Positions 11,979 to 24,600 of a stretch of DNA of 64,000 nt are shown in pieces. The notes below the pieces were generated by a model that had not been told where the DNA came from, searched no databases, and was given only the letters and a program-made list of their open reading frames with translations. The stretch is from Lunularia cruciata (lineage: Eukaryota > Streptophyta > Marchantiopsida > Lunulariales > Lunulariaceae), in NCBI GenBank assembly GCA_948567375.1, contig OX419760.1, positions 992,001 to 1,056,000 of the forward strand. The letters run 5' to 3'. A program made the position numbers and the translations under genes. The stretch's first letter is position 1. Each line of letters begins with the position of its first letter.

Positions 11979-14649
11979 CTAAATCTTTTGAAGTTGGATA
12001 GAGTGTGGCATTGGCATGTCGTCATACTCACTCGCGCCATTAACGCTCTCGCTATGCCTGTCGACATGGACATCAAATTTATCTCCATCGTCCCACAGTG
12101 CGTAAGCTTCTTCGCCGTGAGCCGCGTCATCCCCCACAGCCAGTTCCTCCTCAGACATGCGGAGAGGTACTACTAATTGAATCGCCATACAGATGATGGT
12201 TGTAGACACGATGTTCCAAACGACCACGAACAGTGCGCCAACTATTTGCTTAGCCAGCTGCAGCCCAGCCTTCTGACCTCCGTAGAGCACTCCACGCTCG
12301 TTGGGGATCGGCAGGAACATGTTGCATAAAGTAGGCTGAGCGAAGATTCCTGCGAGGATTCCTCCCAAGGTTCCTGCAACAGCGTGAGTATGAAACGCAC
12401 CCAATGTATCATCTACAGTTGCCAGAAACCCGCTCTTCTTTCTTCCCAACACCATCATGGTATACCAGGGAATAGTGCCGGCGAAAATTCCAATGACGAT
12501 AGCGGCCCACCCTTGAACCAAACCTGAACATTTAGAACTCCTGCGTAAGTACTAGTCCAGCTTGTTTATCAATAATAGACGATAATACTCTTACTCACAC
12601 ATCATGACCAACACAGCAACTTCGTACAAGTAGTTGACGCCTTCATGATTAGGTCCGAAACATTTTTTGATCTGCTCAACATTTGATCTCACTATTAACT
12701 TGCTGATTTTAGTTCTTAGATTGACAAGCCTTAGGGAGAACGTAGAGGAAGTTGTACTCCAATGACGATGAGAAGCTACATATTTATGAATGGACGCAAG
12801 CAGCAAATAGAAGGAAACTAGTGATAACGGAGATTTGGCATTTCTGTCACAGAACTAAATAAACGAAATCTAGATCTTCTGTCAGTCTGATCTCGGTATG
12901 TTTTACGGCAGACTATAAACAGACATTACAGTTGCAGCATACAACTGCACAAGAAGATTGGACATTTACATGCTCATCTAGTAGTGTCACGCCACTCCTC
13001 CAACAGAACACATGCATATGCCAAATTTGGTTCATCAGCTGAGACCAAGATGCATAAGGTGCGACCTGCGAACCATGCATTATGGCAATGTTTGAACGAC
13101 TCCGGCATTTAAGCGCTGCATGATTTCAAGTGCAAGAGTACCCTGTTTGTAATATGTCAGTCAATTGCAACCAAGAAGGAGGGTGATGGTATTTGGCACC
13201 AGCTGGGACAAGAAAAGGACAAGAACACAACTTTGCATTCTTCTGTTCTTCATTTCTACTGGAAATTGGCTTCTGGCTATTTTAGATCTAACGAGGTTTA
13301 CTACGTTCATTCATGGGCAAGGTTATTACAAGCGCAACTCTGCTTTCACTTGTTAACAAACTCAATGCAAGAAACCTAATGTCCTAACCTAAAACAACCT
13401 AATGTCAGGTTCAAATAAACAAGCCATCACAATTATTCATGGCTCTGTCCACGATAAGATTACAAGTCCGTTAGTCAAAAACGTAAATCATTCTGCCAGG
13501 AGTGGGGAATATGTAGTTTACCGGCAGATGGAGTAATCGCAACCAAGCCGGTGATCATACCCTGAACGGCCCCAATTACCGATGGCTTTTTGAATACAAG
13601 CACATCAATACTCGTCCAGACAATCAAACTTGTTGCAGCACAGATATTTGTGTTGAGCACAGCCATCGGAGAAATAAGGTTAGCTGCGTAAGGAGCTCCA
13701 CCGTTGAACCCATTCCATCCCAGCCAAAGGAGCCCTGCTCCTGCCAAAGTAAGCAGCACGTTGTTTGGAGAGAAACTCCTGCGATCCCTCTCGCTTCTAG
13801 GACCAACCTGAATTCGAAAAGTAAGATGTACACATGTCACATGTACTGGGAACTCAGGCTAACCTCTACATTTTCAGAAGAATTCGAAGTAAATAACAGA
13901 AGGAATCAGAAGGAATCACTTGATCATAATTATAATCTGAACCTACTTGACTCCATAAGCATGCCGGGACGAGAGAAGAGTGGAATACTTACCCAGTATG
14001 CGGCGACGAAACCAGCCACCCCGGATGAAAGGTGAATGACATATCCTCCAGCGTAGTCGATGACTCCCCATTGAAACAAAAAACCACCACCCCAGAGACT
14101 GAAGGCTCCAACTGAATACGAGAAACTCAACCACAATGGAACGAATAACATCCACGCAATGAAGTTCATTCTTCCTAGAAGAGATCCTGCTATGAGAATC
14201 AAGGTGAGAGCCGCGAACACAAATTGGAAGTACACTAAAGTAGCCATGGGGTAGAACGGTTGAAGAGGTGGATAATAATCAGTTCCAGTTGCAGGGATCT
14301 CGGCTTGTTGGAGCAAGAAATCCTGTCCAAGAGTAGGTCCGGCTTTACCCCAGAAAGGAAGTAGTTGTTCTCCAAATGACATTTTGTAACCCCAAATCAC
14401 CCAGCAGATTAGAACTGCAGCAAAAGCGTAGAATGACATAAAGGCTGAGTTAATGGCCCATTTCGTCTTCACTATACTCCCGTACAGGATCATGAGTCCA
14501 GGCACACATTGCAATCCCACCAATGTGGCAGCGGTCATTTGCCATGCGTTGTCTCCTTTATTTAGCCACTCCAGCGCCAAAGTTCCATGACGACCAGTAT
14601 TTTGATACGCAACAGAAACAGGCTGCCCTGTGGGACTCCCTTCCGCCAT
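11979..14649 (-). CDS. AMT2: AMT2/MEP-type high-affinity ammonium transporter
   Basis: The three exons on the minus strand are 14649-13993, 13807-13522 and 12523-11979. The introns are GT-AG with matching phases (0 and 1), giving a 495-residue protein, the usual length. The family conducts ammonium across the plasma membrane through about eleven transmembrane helices. The twin pore histidines are visible: YVIHLSSG (H206) and FHTHAVAG (358-361). The WGVIDYAGG block holds the conserved aspartate near 198. [16 protein letters not shown] and [13 protein letters not shown] are typical AMT2 strings, closer to the MEP-like AMT2 branch than to AMT1. The acidic C-terminal tail (about 430-495) is the regulatory cytosolic end. 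Intron 2 is long (998 bases). Confidence 0.97.
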
Positions 14650-17600
14650 GGTTGCAAACCTTGGTATACCTCAAAAGTTCCTATAGTCGATCAATGTTGA
14701 CGGGCTAGCACTAGCGCTACTGTAATTCTGACGCTAACTTGTATCTACATAAACTTCTGCTTGCGGTACCTTCTGACCTGCTGATGATCACAGAAATGGT
14801 ACGAAAGGTCTTATCAGCACCTCTGTTGAAGGCAGTGAACAAATAAGCTAACATTCTGCCGGTAAGGCTCAAGTTGAAGCACTTCCTACAATATTCAAGG
14901 TGTGTCTTGACAAATTAAACAGAACAAACATGCAAACTTCGCCAATCTTATGGAACATGTACATGCAAATTCACTTAGAGCTATGATTCAAGTTTATGTC
15001 TTTCAATGCCGAAGGTGACGGAAGGAGTATGATGAAAAAACAAAAGATCCCTTCTCTTCTGTTCAAAATTTCAAAGCTCAGCAAATACCAACAGCAGGAA
15101 CCTGCATAACAAGACATAGCCCGAAGCAAAGAAAGCTAAGTTGAGCATAGCTTGCTCATTGTCAGGGATGTGACACAAGCCTAACAAGTCACCTCAGACA
15201 CCCAAACAAGTAATACGTGATGCTCTTATTCTGAATCTTAGATGGATCGTATCCAAGGTATATTGCAATTGCTAGCCGGAACGCGTCCCGTAATTGTGCT
15301 AGTGTGATATCATGAGAACAATCTATTAGACGAGATCACGAACTAAAATGTGGTGCTTTCATACCAATAGACGACAGACGAAAATTAGAATTCGCATCTT
15401 TCACAAAGAAACTGTGGACTATCTTATCCAGTTTTGGCTTCAGATTCCAAAATTTTTACCTCCTGCTGCACAATATTGTTCAAGCCAGACAGTGTAGCGC
15501 TATCTCTGCAGGCAGAGAGCAGTCAAGAGCCAGCTTGGCTCGCATTCTCTAGTGTGTAAGCTACTGAGAGATAAAGATTGTGACTTGACAATCATGCCTT
15601 TTGTTCACAAAGTTGAGATGATCCAGGGAATGGCAGGATATACCAGTGACATTCTTACGGATGCATATGCATTGGTGAACTCAGGATACGACGAAATTAA
15701 AATGGCAGAAGGTATCTGGCGGGCGATATGGATTCTGATCGTGCTCGCTTCAGTTGCAGATCCCCTCTGGTGAAGGTTATTTTCGGAACCCGAACTCAAT
15801 AGTCCTGTGGCCTACAATAAGCAGTTGACTGAAAGAGTGAAAGAGAAGTCGACATCTACAGGACATGTTCCCGTCTAGGAACAGTCAACCTAGTGCCTCA
15901 ATTCTCAGAAATGTCAAGAAATTATAAATGTGTTACTATCAACGTTGAAGTTTATACAGTGTCTCCATTTATATCCAGTAACTTTCGTGTAAGGTCTAAA
16001 TGGATCTACAGTACTAGTTACCGATCCATCTGCATTTATACAGTCATAGTTGTAGCAGCCGCCGATAATTGCAATGATCTTAGATAGTATTTTGTGTCCA
16101 GGGCATGATGTGACATTCGAATTCGTTCATGTGAAACGCTTTGCGAATCTAATCATATTTTGCATGGTCCCTGGACTTCGGAAGCTTCGAATGTGAAAAG
16201 AGCTGAGGGTCTACTGGAAATGTTTGCTCGGATTGAGAACTTGTAGTTTCCTTTAGTTATTGCATCGAAAAGGTACTATCAGCGTTATGATTTAATTTAG
16301 TGAAATTACTGCTTATTGCCTGGCTCGTATTACATAACGACGTGACATTGCTTGAGCGCTTGCACTTTAATGTCGGCGTCTTGTACTTGTCTTCAGAGGG
16401 CTTAACACAAACTCGAGTCCACTCTGCAATTGGACTTACAAGATTGGCTGCAAGGAGAATAATATTTTAATACTTGCACTGAACTCAACGAGAAGATATC
16501 AACGAAAAGGGCAAGGTGCTTGCCCGTATTTCATCCCGTTCAATGCGAGCAAAGGCTTCGGACATTACATGTTCAATCATGTTGCAGCTGTAAATGTAAT
16601 CAAGTTTTGGGTAGTTCTTTTGTACAGCTCAGACAGGCGTTTCTTACTCGAGCTCGGAGACTGTTTGATGCGTACTGCTGACAGCCACTTTCATCTCAAG
16701 GATAGACCCTTGTTCGTGCTCTGCAGACAGAAAGCCGATGGGTTTGTAGAAGAGATTACCTGAGCTGGCCCTGAGATAATCCCTGAGCTGAGCGAATCTA
16801 ATCATACTTAGCATGGTCCAGATCAACCAGTGTGCTATGAACGATTTTTGCCAGCGCTGGATGCACTACCTTAAGCGTACCAAGTCTTCAAAGACACATT
16901 AAATGCAGGAGGACGTTTGTTCCCACTGAGGATCAATCAAGCATTCGCTTGTTGGTGAGGCAATGAAATTTTGTTTTGACCTATCTTTGCCTGGTCTGGT
17001 TTAACTGACGCCTAGAAACGTAATGGAGCATTCGTGCTAAAATGGTGACATGGATACTCTGGTCAGCGATAACCGAAGTGGTGGAGGGTAACCTGGGCGA
17101 GGTTGTTCGCCTTTATGCTTACAGTGTCCATGCAGATACACGGTCGATGGTACAGTTGGAGTTAGCTTTTCAAGGACTTAGGTCCAAATTACTTGGAAAC
17201 ACGCTGTTCCGAGCGGGTGTACTGAACGTGGTTGTGAGTGGGCTTCAGTAGCCGCAATCTGATTCTTGTAGTCCACAGTCTTCCTTATGTAGTTCCGGAA
17301 TACATGATAATCATTCAGTTTCCTGTCAAGTTGTTGAAAATCCGGAGACTGTAGATTATTCCAAGTAGTCACAATCATTATAAGAAAGCTCCGTTTCTTC
17401 GGCCTGGTTAAAGGTCAAGCTTAAAAAGCGAGTTAAGCATTTTAGACAGTCCACCTAACAAAGCGGTAGTATGCTTTTCGGTTACCGTATTATCTTTCAT
17501 TCCCTCCTCATTTGATTCCCACTCTGAAGTTTCCCAGCGAGCGCGACTTACTCTGACCCGCTCTATGTGTTACACGACCTCTCCTTCCAAACAATCAGAA

Positions 17601-20600
17601 CATGTCCAGTTTTTGATGTAAAGTTTATGCTCAAGGGACAGTGTTCACACATATGAACATTGATATCAGAATGTCATTAAACATTCGTACACATTTGACA
17701 AGAGTATCACTATCTTGGCGAGCTCCTATAAAAGAACTCATTCATGGAATCATGTCCAATTCGCAATATTAAGTTAAGTTGAATTTCCTAGATTAGATTT
17801 CGCATTCCAGTTTGGAGAAATTTAATACATATATAGGTACAGCCAATAATTGAAAATCCCTAATGGAAAGATTGCAATACTAACTCTACGAAAACTTCTC
17901 TGAATGGTTCTCCACTGGCCCGATTGAGAATAACTGCTTGTTTGAATGGCTGCATCTAGAGACTTCAAATTGCACACTAGAGAGCAGGCCTTATGCATTC
18001 GTTGCTTTCAGATAAAAAATACAAGCTACCAATAACTAGCGTACATCTGAAATGTCATCGATACAATTTATCTGAAGATGAATCCAAACTGGATAGTATA
18101 ATGTAGACTGAGACATAAGGAACTGCATTGTGACAACAGTTTACACACCACTAGTGCTTGCATATTTGTCTAAGATTCTTTGGAACTATTTTTGGCAAGT
18201 TTTTCCTACTGTAACAAGAATCTACGTTGATCAAATTAAAGCTAACTACGGAGTGAGTCTTTCCAGTCCTAGGTAGCGATATTAATGTGACACATTTTTT
18301 CTGTTACACCATCGAAAAGAGTCTGTCAAATTGCAACGCTTTTCTTACTCACCCGATTATTGTACCTGTCATTTTGCAAACTTGTGATGTACGGTAGCTA
18401 TGGTCTAGCAAAACTGGTGGTGTTTTATGAAAGGAAGGAGATTGAAAGGGTGAAGATGCAGGTTTGAGCTCAGAAACTTGCACAGTACCACTGGTTTAGA
18501 TCAAATTAAAAAATAAAAAAAATATTGATTTCTATTATTTCACTCTAGATGGAACTTTGAGCGACTACTTTGGGATATGTATTTCTGCATCAGCGGATGG
18601 TCGAGCGATTGAACCCAATGGCATCTTCTTATATAATTACTACACATGTACACGATGTTCTAGATCTTGATTCGATTGCTTGCGGTCGAGTCCCACAGAG
18701 GCACGTTGTGGATCTATTTCAAACTAACAAGGTTTCTAATATTTACCTTGCAATCTGTGTATAGCCATGAATAACAATGTGGCACGTGTCAAAGTGCAGA
18801 GCCCGTTGGAATATGAGCACAGTATACGAGATTCTTTTAAACGAGAAGTCACCACAAAAACCCGAGAGGACAACGGACCCGCAAGGTGGCTTGGATGTAG
18901 AGCAGCTGTACAAACCAAAGTAGCTAGGTTGTACACTGAACTATAACATCCTCCTGTATGCAAGCAGCTCTCCGGAAACCTAGTGCGTAAGTCATGCAGA
19001 TCCTTCGTTACAGTGATACAAACTGAGGAATATGTTATAATCTTTCCAAAGGTCGAAAAAGGAAGTCGGGCATTTATGCAGTGTGTCTTGCTCCTGCTGT
19101 GACTGTACCTAACACAGCAGCGACTACTACATACACAAACCTGGAGTCGCAGACTCCAGGCGACTCCTTGTAAATTATAAAATGATAGTTTACATTTTGT
19201 TAAAATGCTTGTCGAGAATAGAATCTTGGGTTGGAACAGCACTGATCATGTAGCTGCACGCTATATAGTCCTGAACATGCAAATTATGGAGATCAATTTG
19301 TAGATATGAAGATCGATTTACACTCCAACGGAAACTTTTGGCCGATTGGATGATTGAGGGACGCTGTACTCATAGAACAATTAAATAGAAGATGTACAAC
19401 AGATCTGGTCTACGGAACCAAAACTTAACACCACGGAAACTTTTTTCTCTGTGGAAGATTGACGTAACCATGGGGAGAAAAACTTAATGCTGCATCGAAA
19501 GCCAGAAGTTGTCAGACGTGTAGGATAAAAAACCAACAAAAACCACTTGATGCTACCATCGAATGTCTTCTATCTTACCTCAAATTGTTTTGGTCCAATC
19601 CTGAACGCCCGTTACCATGTTTTTTTCTAGTATAAACAATTTCCGAAGAGGCAGAATCATGATATGTTATTAAGTTTTAGGGACATAAAACTGCTGGATC
19701 TCGTTTTTTGTTATTTCTACAACTCGCAAGTTATTTCTTTTCAATGGCAAAGTCATTTACATGACTTTGGAAAGAATTTGAGATGGTGCCAAGAACTGAA
19801 TTCCGAATTAGATAGCGAAATCAGATAAGGTTTTAAGCTCCAATGAGGCAACTTCTAATGACGAAGGTCTCTTGTTTGTCTTCCACTGCATCCACTGTGC
19901 GCAAGCATGACCAGTCACCGCTTGATAAGATAGCGGATACGATTGTTCTGGAAATAAAAAAGTTCAGCACCATCGGTGAAGCAAATTTATTGTAATTTCA
20001 GCAACAGTCATGTCTCAATGCTTACCAGTCTGTTCCCATCTAGGTTTGTTCCTCGGGAGGCCGAGCAGAGTCAACTGATCCACAACTATAAATTTATGTG
20101 TCTTTTAAAAATGTTTTAGTATGAGGTATTTCCTAACAAGATTTCGACATATCTAGATCTGCATGCGATGTGGTTTATGAACCAAGCTTAGCATACTCGA
20201 TCTACAGTTTAGAAGTTCAGGTTAATCGAATTGTATATCAACCAGCTGAGATAGTCTGGTCAGCTGAGAGTTTCGTTATCTAAATTGCATTGCGTGCATT
20301 ACTTTCAATTCCAACAACCTTACAGAGAGGAAAAGTTGTGAACTTCGTGGTGAGACTTTGCCAGCATCGTAACTGATGTAGCTGAAATACTTGACGATTT
20401 TAATCTGTATAATTGGTGCGGAACTTGTAACTGAAAATCAAACACCAGCGCTTTTAATTCTGTATAATCCCGACAACTTTAATCCGAATAGTTGGTGCGG
20501 AACTTGCAGTTGAAAATCAAGTACCATATTCTGTGTACCATGTTGGGTGGGTGTAACTCAAATATTGTATTCTTTTTGGCACTACCATAGTACCAAAAAG

Positions 20601-21691
20601 ACCTATGGAGTGCTGAAGTACAATCCACCTCCGGATTAGATTATGGAACGGAAAGCCTTTCGGAATATCACACTAAATAGAACAGACTCCGGACCGACCT
20701 AGTAAACCTAGCTGAGGTTAAGAGAGGCAAAAACAACAATACTCTAAATAGAGTTTGGAATACTGAAATTAGTTTAGTTATAGATGATCCAAACAATAAT
20801 AACGAAGGCACCATATCGCACCCTGGGGATTCATAAGAGTTTATCAATAACTATATATGTACTTTGAGATTCTAAAATTTGGAAACTCTAGAGATTCTTA
20901 ACACTATTTCTTAGTAAGGTCGTTTTCGTTTTATAAATTTTATATTTTTTAATATATTCCGAGTACTTGTGTTGTATTTAGGTTAGGGAATTGGTTTTTG
21001 TATAAAACTTTTTAGTATTTGTACCTTACTCTCCAGATGAGAATGCAGGTGCATACACTTTTGCGCTTGATGCACCAGTTGTGTGGTAGGTCTAAGTGGC
21101 AAATACCATGTACTACGGAGTTGTGATTTACTACTAAATAAACGAAACCATCAACTTTTGATGGATCTAGCCTGCTGATTGGTCGTAATCTGGGAAGGTG
21201 AGATACAAACACCAAGAAAATGTGAAGTAAAAATAGGTGAAGTACAAATGTACAAATGATGGTGAAGTACAAAAGCTGATTCCCTCAGTAATTATGCATT
21301 GCTATGTTTAAATGTTAAGTGCAGCATCCTGTAGGTCCGTAGGGTAAAGGGCGTCTGTAAAAGCCGCGATAATAGAATCTAATTGCGTCTGAAATCTGCA
21401 GATAAAAGTTCTATAAAAGTTTACTAGTCCTCAGTTTAGTAAACGTCAAAAGTACTTAACTGCCTCATCGTATGTACACTTCTCAAAAAGCCTAGGACAA
21501 CATCATGTGTTATCCCCTAGTCACTTAAGGCACGGATTGAGGGGAGAGTAAGCTCCTGTATCCTGTATCCATTCGTCAGGTCCAGTTGAATCCTGCAAGC
21601 GCTGGAGGATAAACTTCGACGAATATATAGAATTAAGTTATCTACCAGTTCCATAACATGCTTGTGATATGGGACAGAACTCAGGCCTTCC
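14650..21691. other. Seven-kilobase intergenic stretch, no gene recognised
   Basis: The right part of the minus-strand AMT2 promoter lies just above 14650. Frames such as 15552-15773 (+) and 19242-18736 (-) have no recognisable domain and no splice context, so I do not call them. A small palindrome, CCTGGAGTC-gca-GACTCCAGG, sits near 19140, and a tandem duplication at about 20390-20525 is listed separately. Confidence 0.4.
20390..20525. repeat. Imperfect tandem duplication of about 58 bases
   Basis: Two diverged units (about 20390-20448 and 20467-20525) share TGGTGCGGAACTTG and TGAAAATCAA in the same order. They are non-coding and of unknown origin. Confidence 0.55.
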
Positions 21692-24600
21692 TTAACTGTA
21701 AATATCACTTGAAGTCCTTCTCAACCCCAATCTTGCTGCTTCCAGACCAAATCTTGTGCGCGGAGGTGCAGACGACAAAACCCGGAACAGTTGACTTCCA
21801 TTCGAATTCAGATTGCCACTGTCATAACTGTACATGTCGCCAGATTCGCGGGCTGTGTTATTCTCTAGGGCAACACCAGACACAACAGTATATTGGTGCG
21901 ATATTGGGGATGGGGGACTATCTTCAGCCTTCTTGCCGTCAAACTCAACTGTGTACTTCCAGGGTTCAACCGCGGCGGGACAAGTTACTCCCTCTCTGGA
22001 TCCAGCGTCTCCCTGCTGGCTACTCAATACGCTAACTAGGAGATCCTTCGAAAGGATCGGGTGAAAATAAACCTCTCGAGACAAGCTTGGACTGGAGCCC
22101 GTGTCATCTTCACAGGCCTCAGCCTTGCTAGGTGGTGGAAGCCAACGTAACTTAGAGCCAAATTTGCTAAAAAGCAGCTCTTTGGGTGAAGAAAGCTCAA
22201 GATCAAGATCCTTGATGGGGGTTTTCGTGCTCCCGTTGATGAACTGCCCATCAGACTTCCCAGTGGAAGATTCGGTCTCAAGACGGCAAGAGCAATCATT
22301 CGGACAATCATTTTCATAATCTCCTGATTTTCTCATACAAAAATCATTCCTCCTGAATGATCCCCATGGTGAGCCACCCTCTATACTCACAGGAGACGAA
22401 GTACCGGAGCTTGAGCCTGAGCTGGAACTGGAGCTCATAGATCCGGATGAATAATCTCTCCTTGGACTCCGAAGGATCTTCATGAGCTTTTCTTCCACTT
22501 CCTGGTACCGCAGTTGTACTTCGCGTCGTCTTCGAGCAAATTCCGGATCTGCAGGAATTCCAAACTCCATTATGCTCATATTAGCACTCTTCTTTTTTGG
22601 AGCATGAAGGTTGCCAAAATCCTGAGATAACCATTCCGAATCTTCTTGCAAGTTCCCTCCTTGCACTCCTTCAGCCTGTCCGCCATTGAGCAGGTGTACT
22701 GAGCTTCCACCATGATTCTCTTTATTGTCCGGTGAGAGATACCCCGGAGTAGACAACGCCTCTCTAAAGGAATGGTGCAGTACGTCATCCTCCTGACTTA
22801 GGATGGAAGCATATTCATGCCTAGACGAGACCTGGTAGTCATTATGTATCGACTGCTCATCGCTACTTGCAACCTCGAGCTCCAGTCCTCGTTCCTGGTT
22901 TTTGGGAGACTGATCCGGTAAAACCATGGGCCTCCTGCCTTCAGGTGATTGGTTTGCAATGCCTCGCTCAACACGGTCATATTGTAAGTCCTCCTCAATA
23001 GATCCTCTTTTACCAAGAGCTGCAGCATCAGATAAGAACGTGTTCAAGTCACGGACAGAGTTCTGATACTCCAAACCATATTTGGGTAGCAATGACCTCG
23101 TCTCCAGAGTCACATCTTTACCACCAATGGCTATACTCATCTCTTCATGCTCAGATGCTTGAGGCGAGCTCAACATTGATCTAGTAAGAGGCCAACACAA
23201 GAAAGAATTAATCTCCAGGCATAAGTCACGAACAGTTTATGACTCTGATGGTTGCAGTAAAACACATGCGAGATGAACAGCACTAGTATCTCAACGACAA
23301 ATTCAACAACTTCCTCGGCAAGATTTTGTCCACCCTCGAGATCAAAGGGAAGATTCACATGAACGAACAAGAGCTGCAGAGCTAACCTCAAGTGTTCCCC
23401 ATCAATTTTGACAAGCTGGCCTTCAAGGGATTGACAGAACTCAATATACATCTGAGAATCCTCATCATATTTATCTGACGTCGACCTAGAGCTTCCTGGC
23501 AAAGATATAGCTCGACTTGAGTCGTCATAAGTATCCGAATCTGAGCTCTCAGGTAAGGACACAGTTCGATCGCAGTCGCTCCTTGCGGATTCCAGGAGGC
23601 TGCTGGCGGGGCTCGATCGTAAAGAGGATACCTGAATCAGGCCCGAGCTTATTTATTAGTCACAAGATTTAGAGTTACTAGGACAATTGAAGTGCCTAGA
23701 TACTAAGAAACAAAGCATGGATGAACCAACTAAAAACTTTTCATCCTGTTAGTGTAGCAGTCTACCTACATATCATCCTAGTATCTTGCATGCACACATG
23801 AGAGACATTATAGACCAGATGGTTGTCAGTAAATCATATGCACTGACATCCAACGTAGCTCAGTACATCATCAATATATAAGTAACTGGAGCAGACGCCG
23901 CTCGCAGAACGGTGGGATCAATACCCGCTCAGGCCACACCGATACCAACGGAAAACATGCAGATGGAAGCAAGGAAATGCATCATCAGCTTAGGACAGCA
24001 TCAGTATACTGTCCCATAAACTGAACCTCTAATAATGAAACAATTACTGATGATTTACAAGAGTTCTCACAACAGACGAGTACATCTAGTTAGAACATTC
24101 GATTCCCAAAATAAGTTTCTTCATAAGAAGATTTGAAGCTTGGAGAGAAGAATTGCTGATATCTATGGAAGAGTCAAGCAACATCTGCTCAATGAAGAAT
24201 CAAGTGATTCGGGAACCCAGACTTCAAATCCGAACAATTCATAATAGAGAGTCAGGTGTCTAATGGTTTACTAGCACAAATTGAATTACGATTTCCTACC
24301 GTTACAGTGAACACCAGAAAACCAATCAAGTCAGAGATTGACAAATCAACAATTTTATTTCTTTCAGTGGTCATAAGACCAGAGACACAAATGGGTGGTA
24401 TAACCACATTAGAACTTCGCGCATCTACAGCTAAGTAAGTGAGACATAGATTTGTTTCTTCCGTTCTCACCCGCAGTGTGATATCACCACTATAAGACAA
24501 GTTGGAGAAACGGTAAAAAAGCTAGAGGAAGAAAACAACAGAAGTATCATCCAATATTGTCATAGTTGAATTTCAACAGCTCCATGGCAGTACTGTTAAT

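Noticed and set aside
18736-19242. 168-codon minus-strand open frame
   Set aside because: It has no recognisable motif, an irregular composition rich in Cys/Ser/Arg and no splice or neighbour support. It is likely chance.
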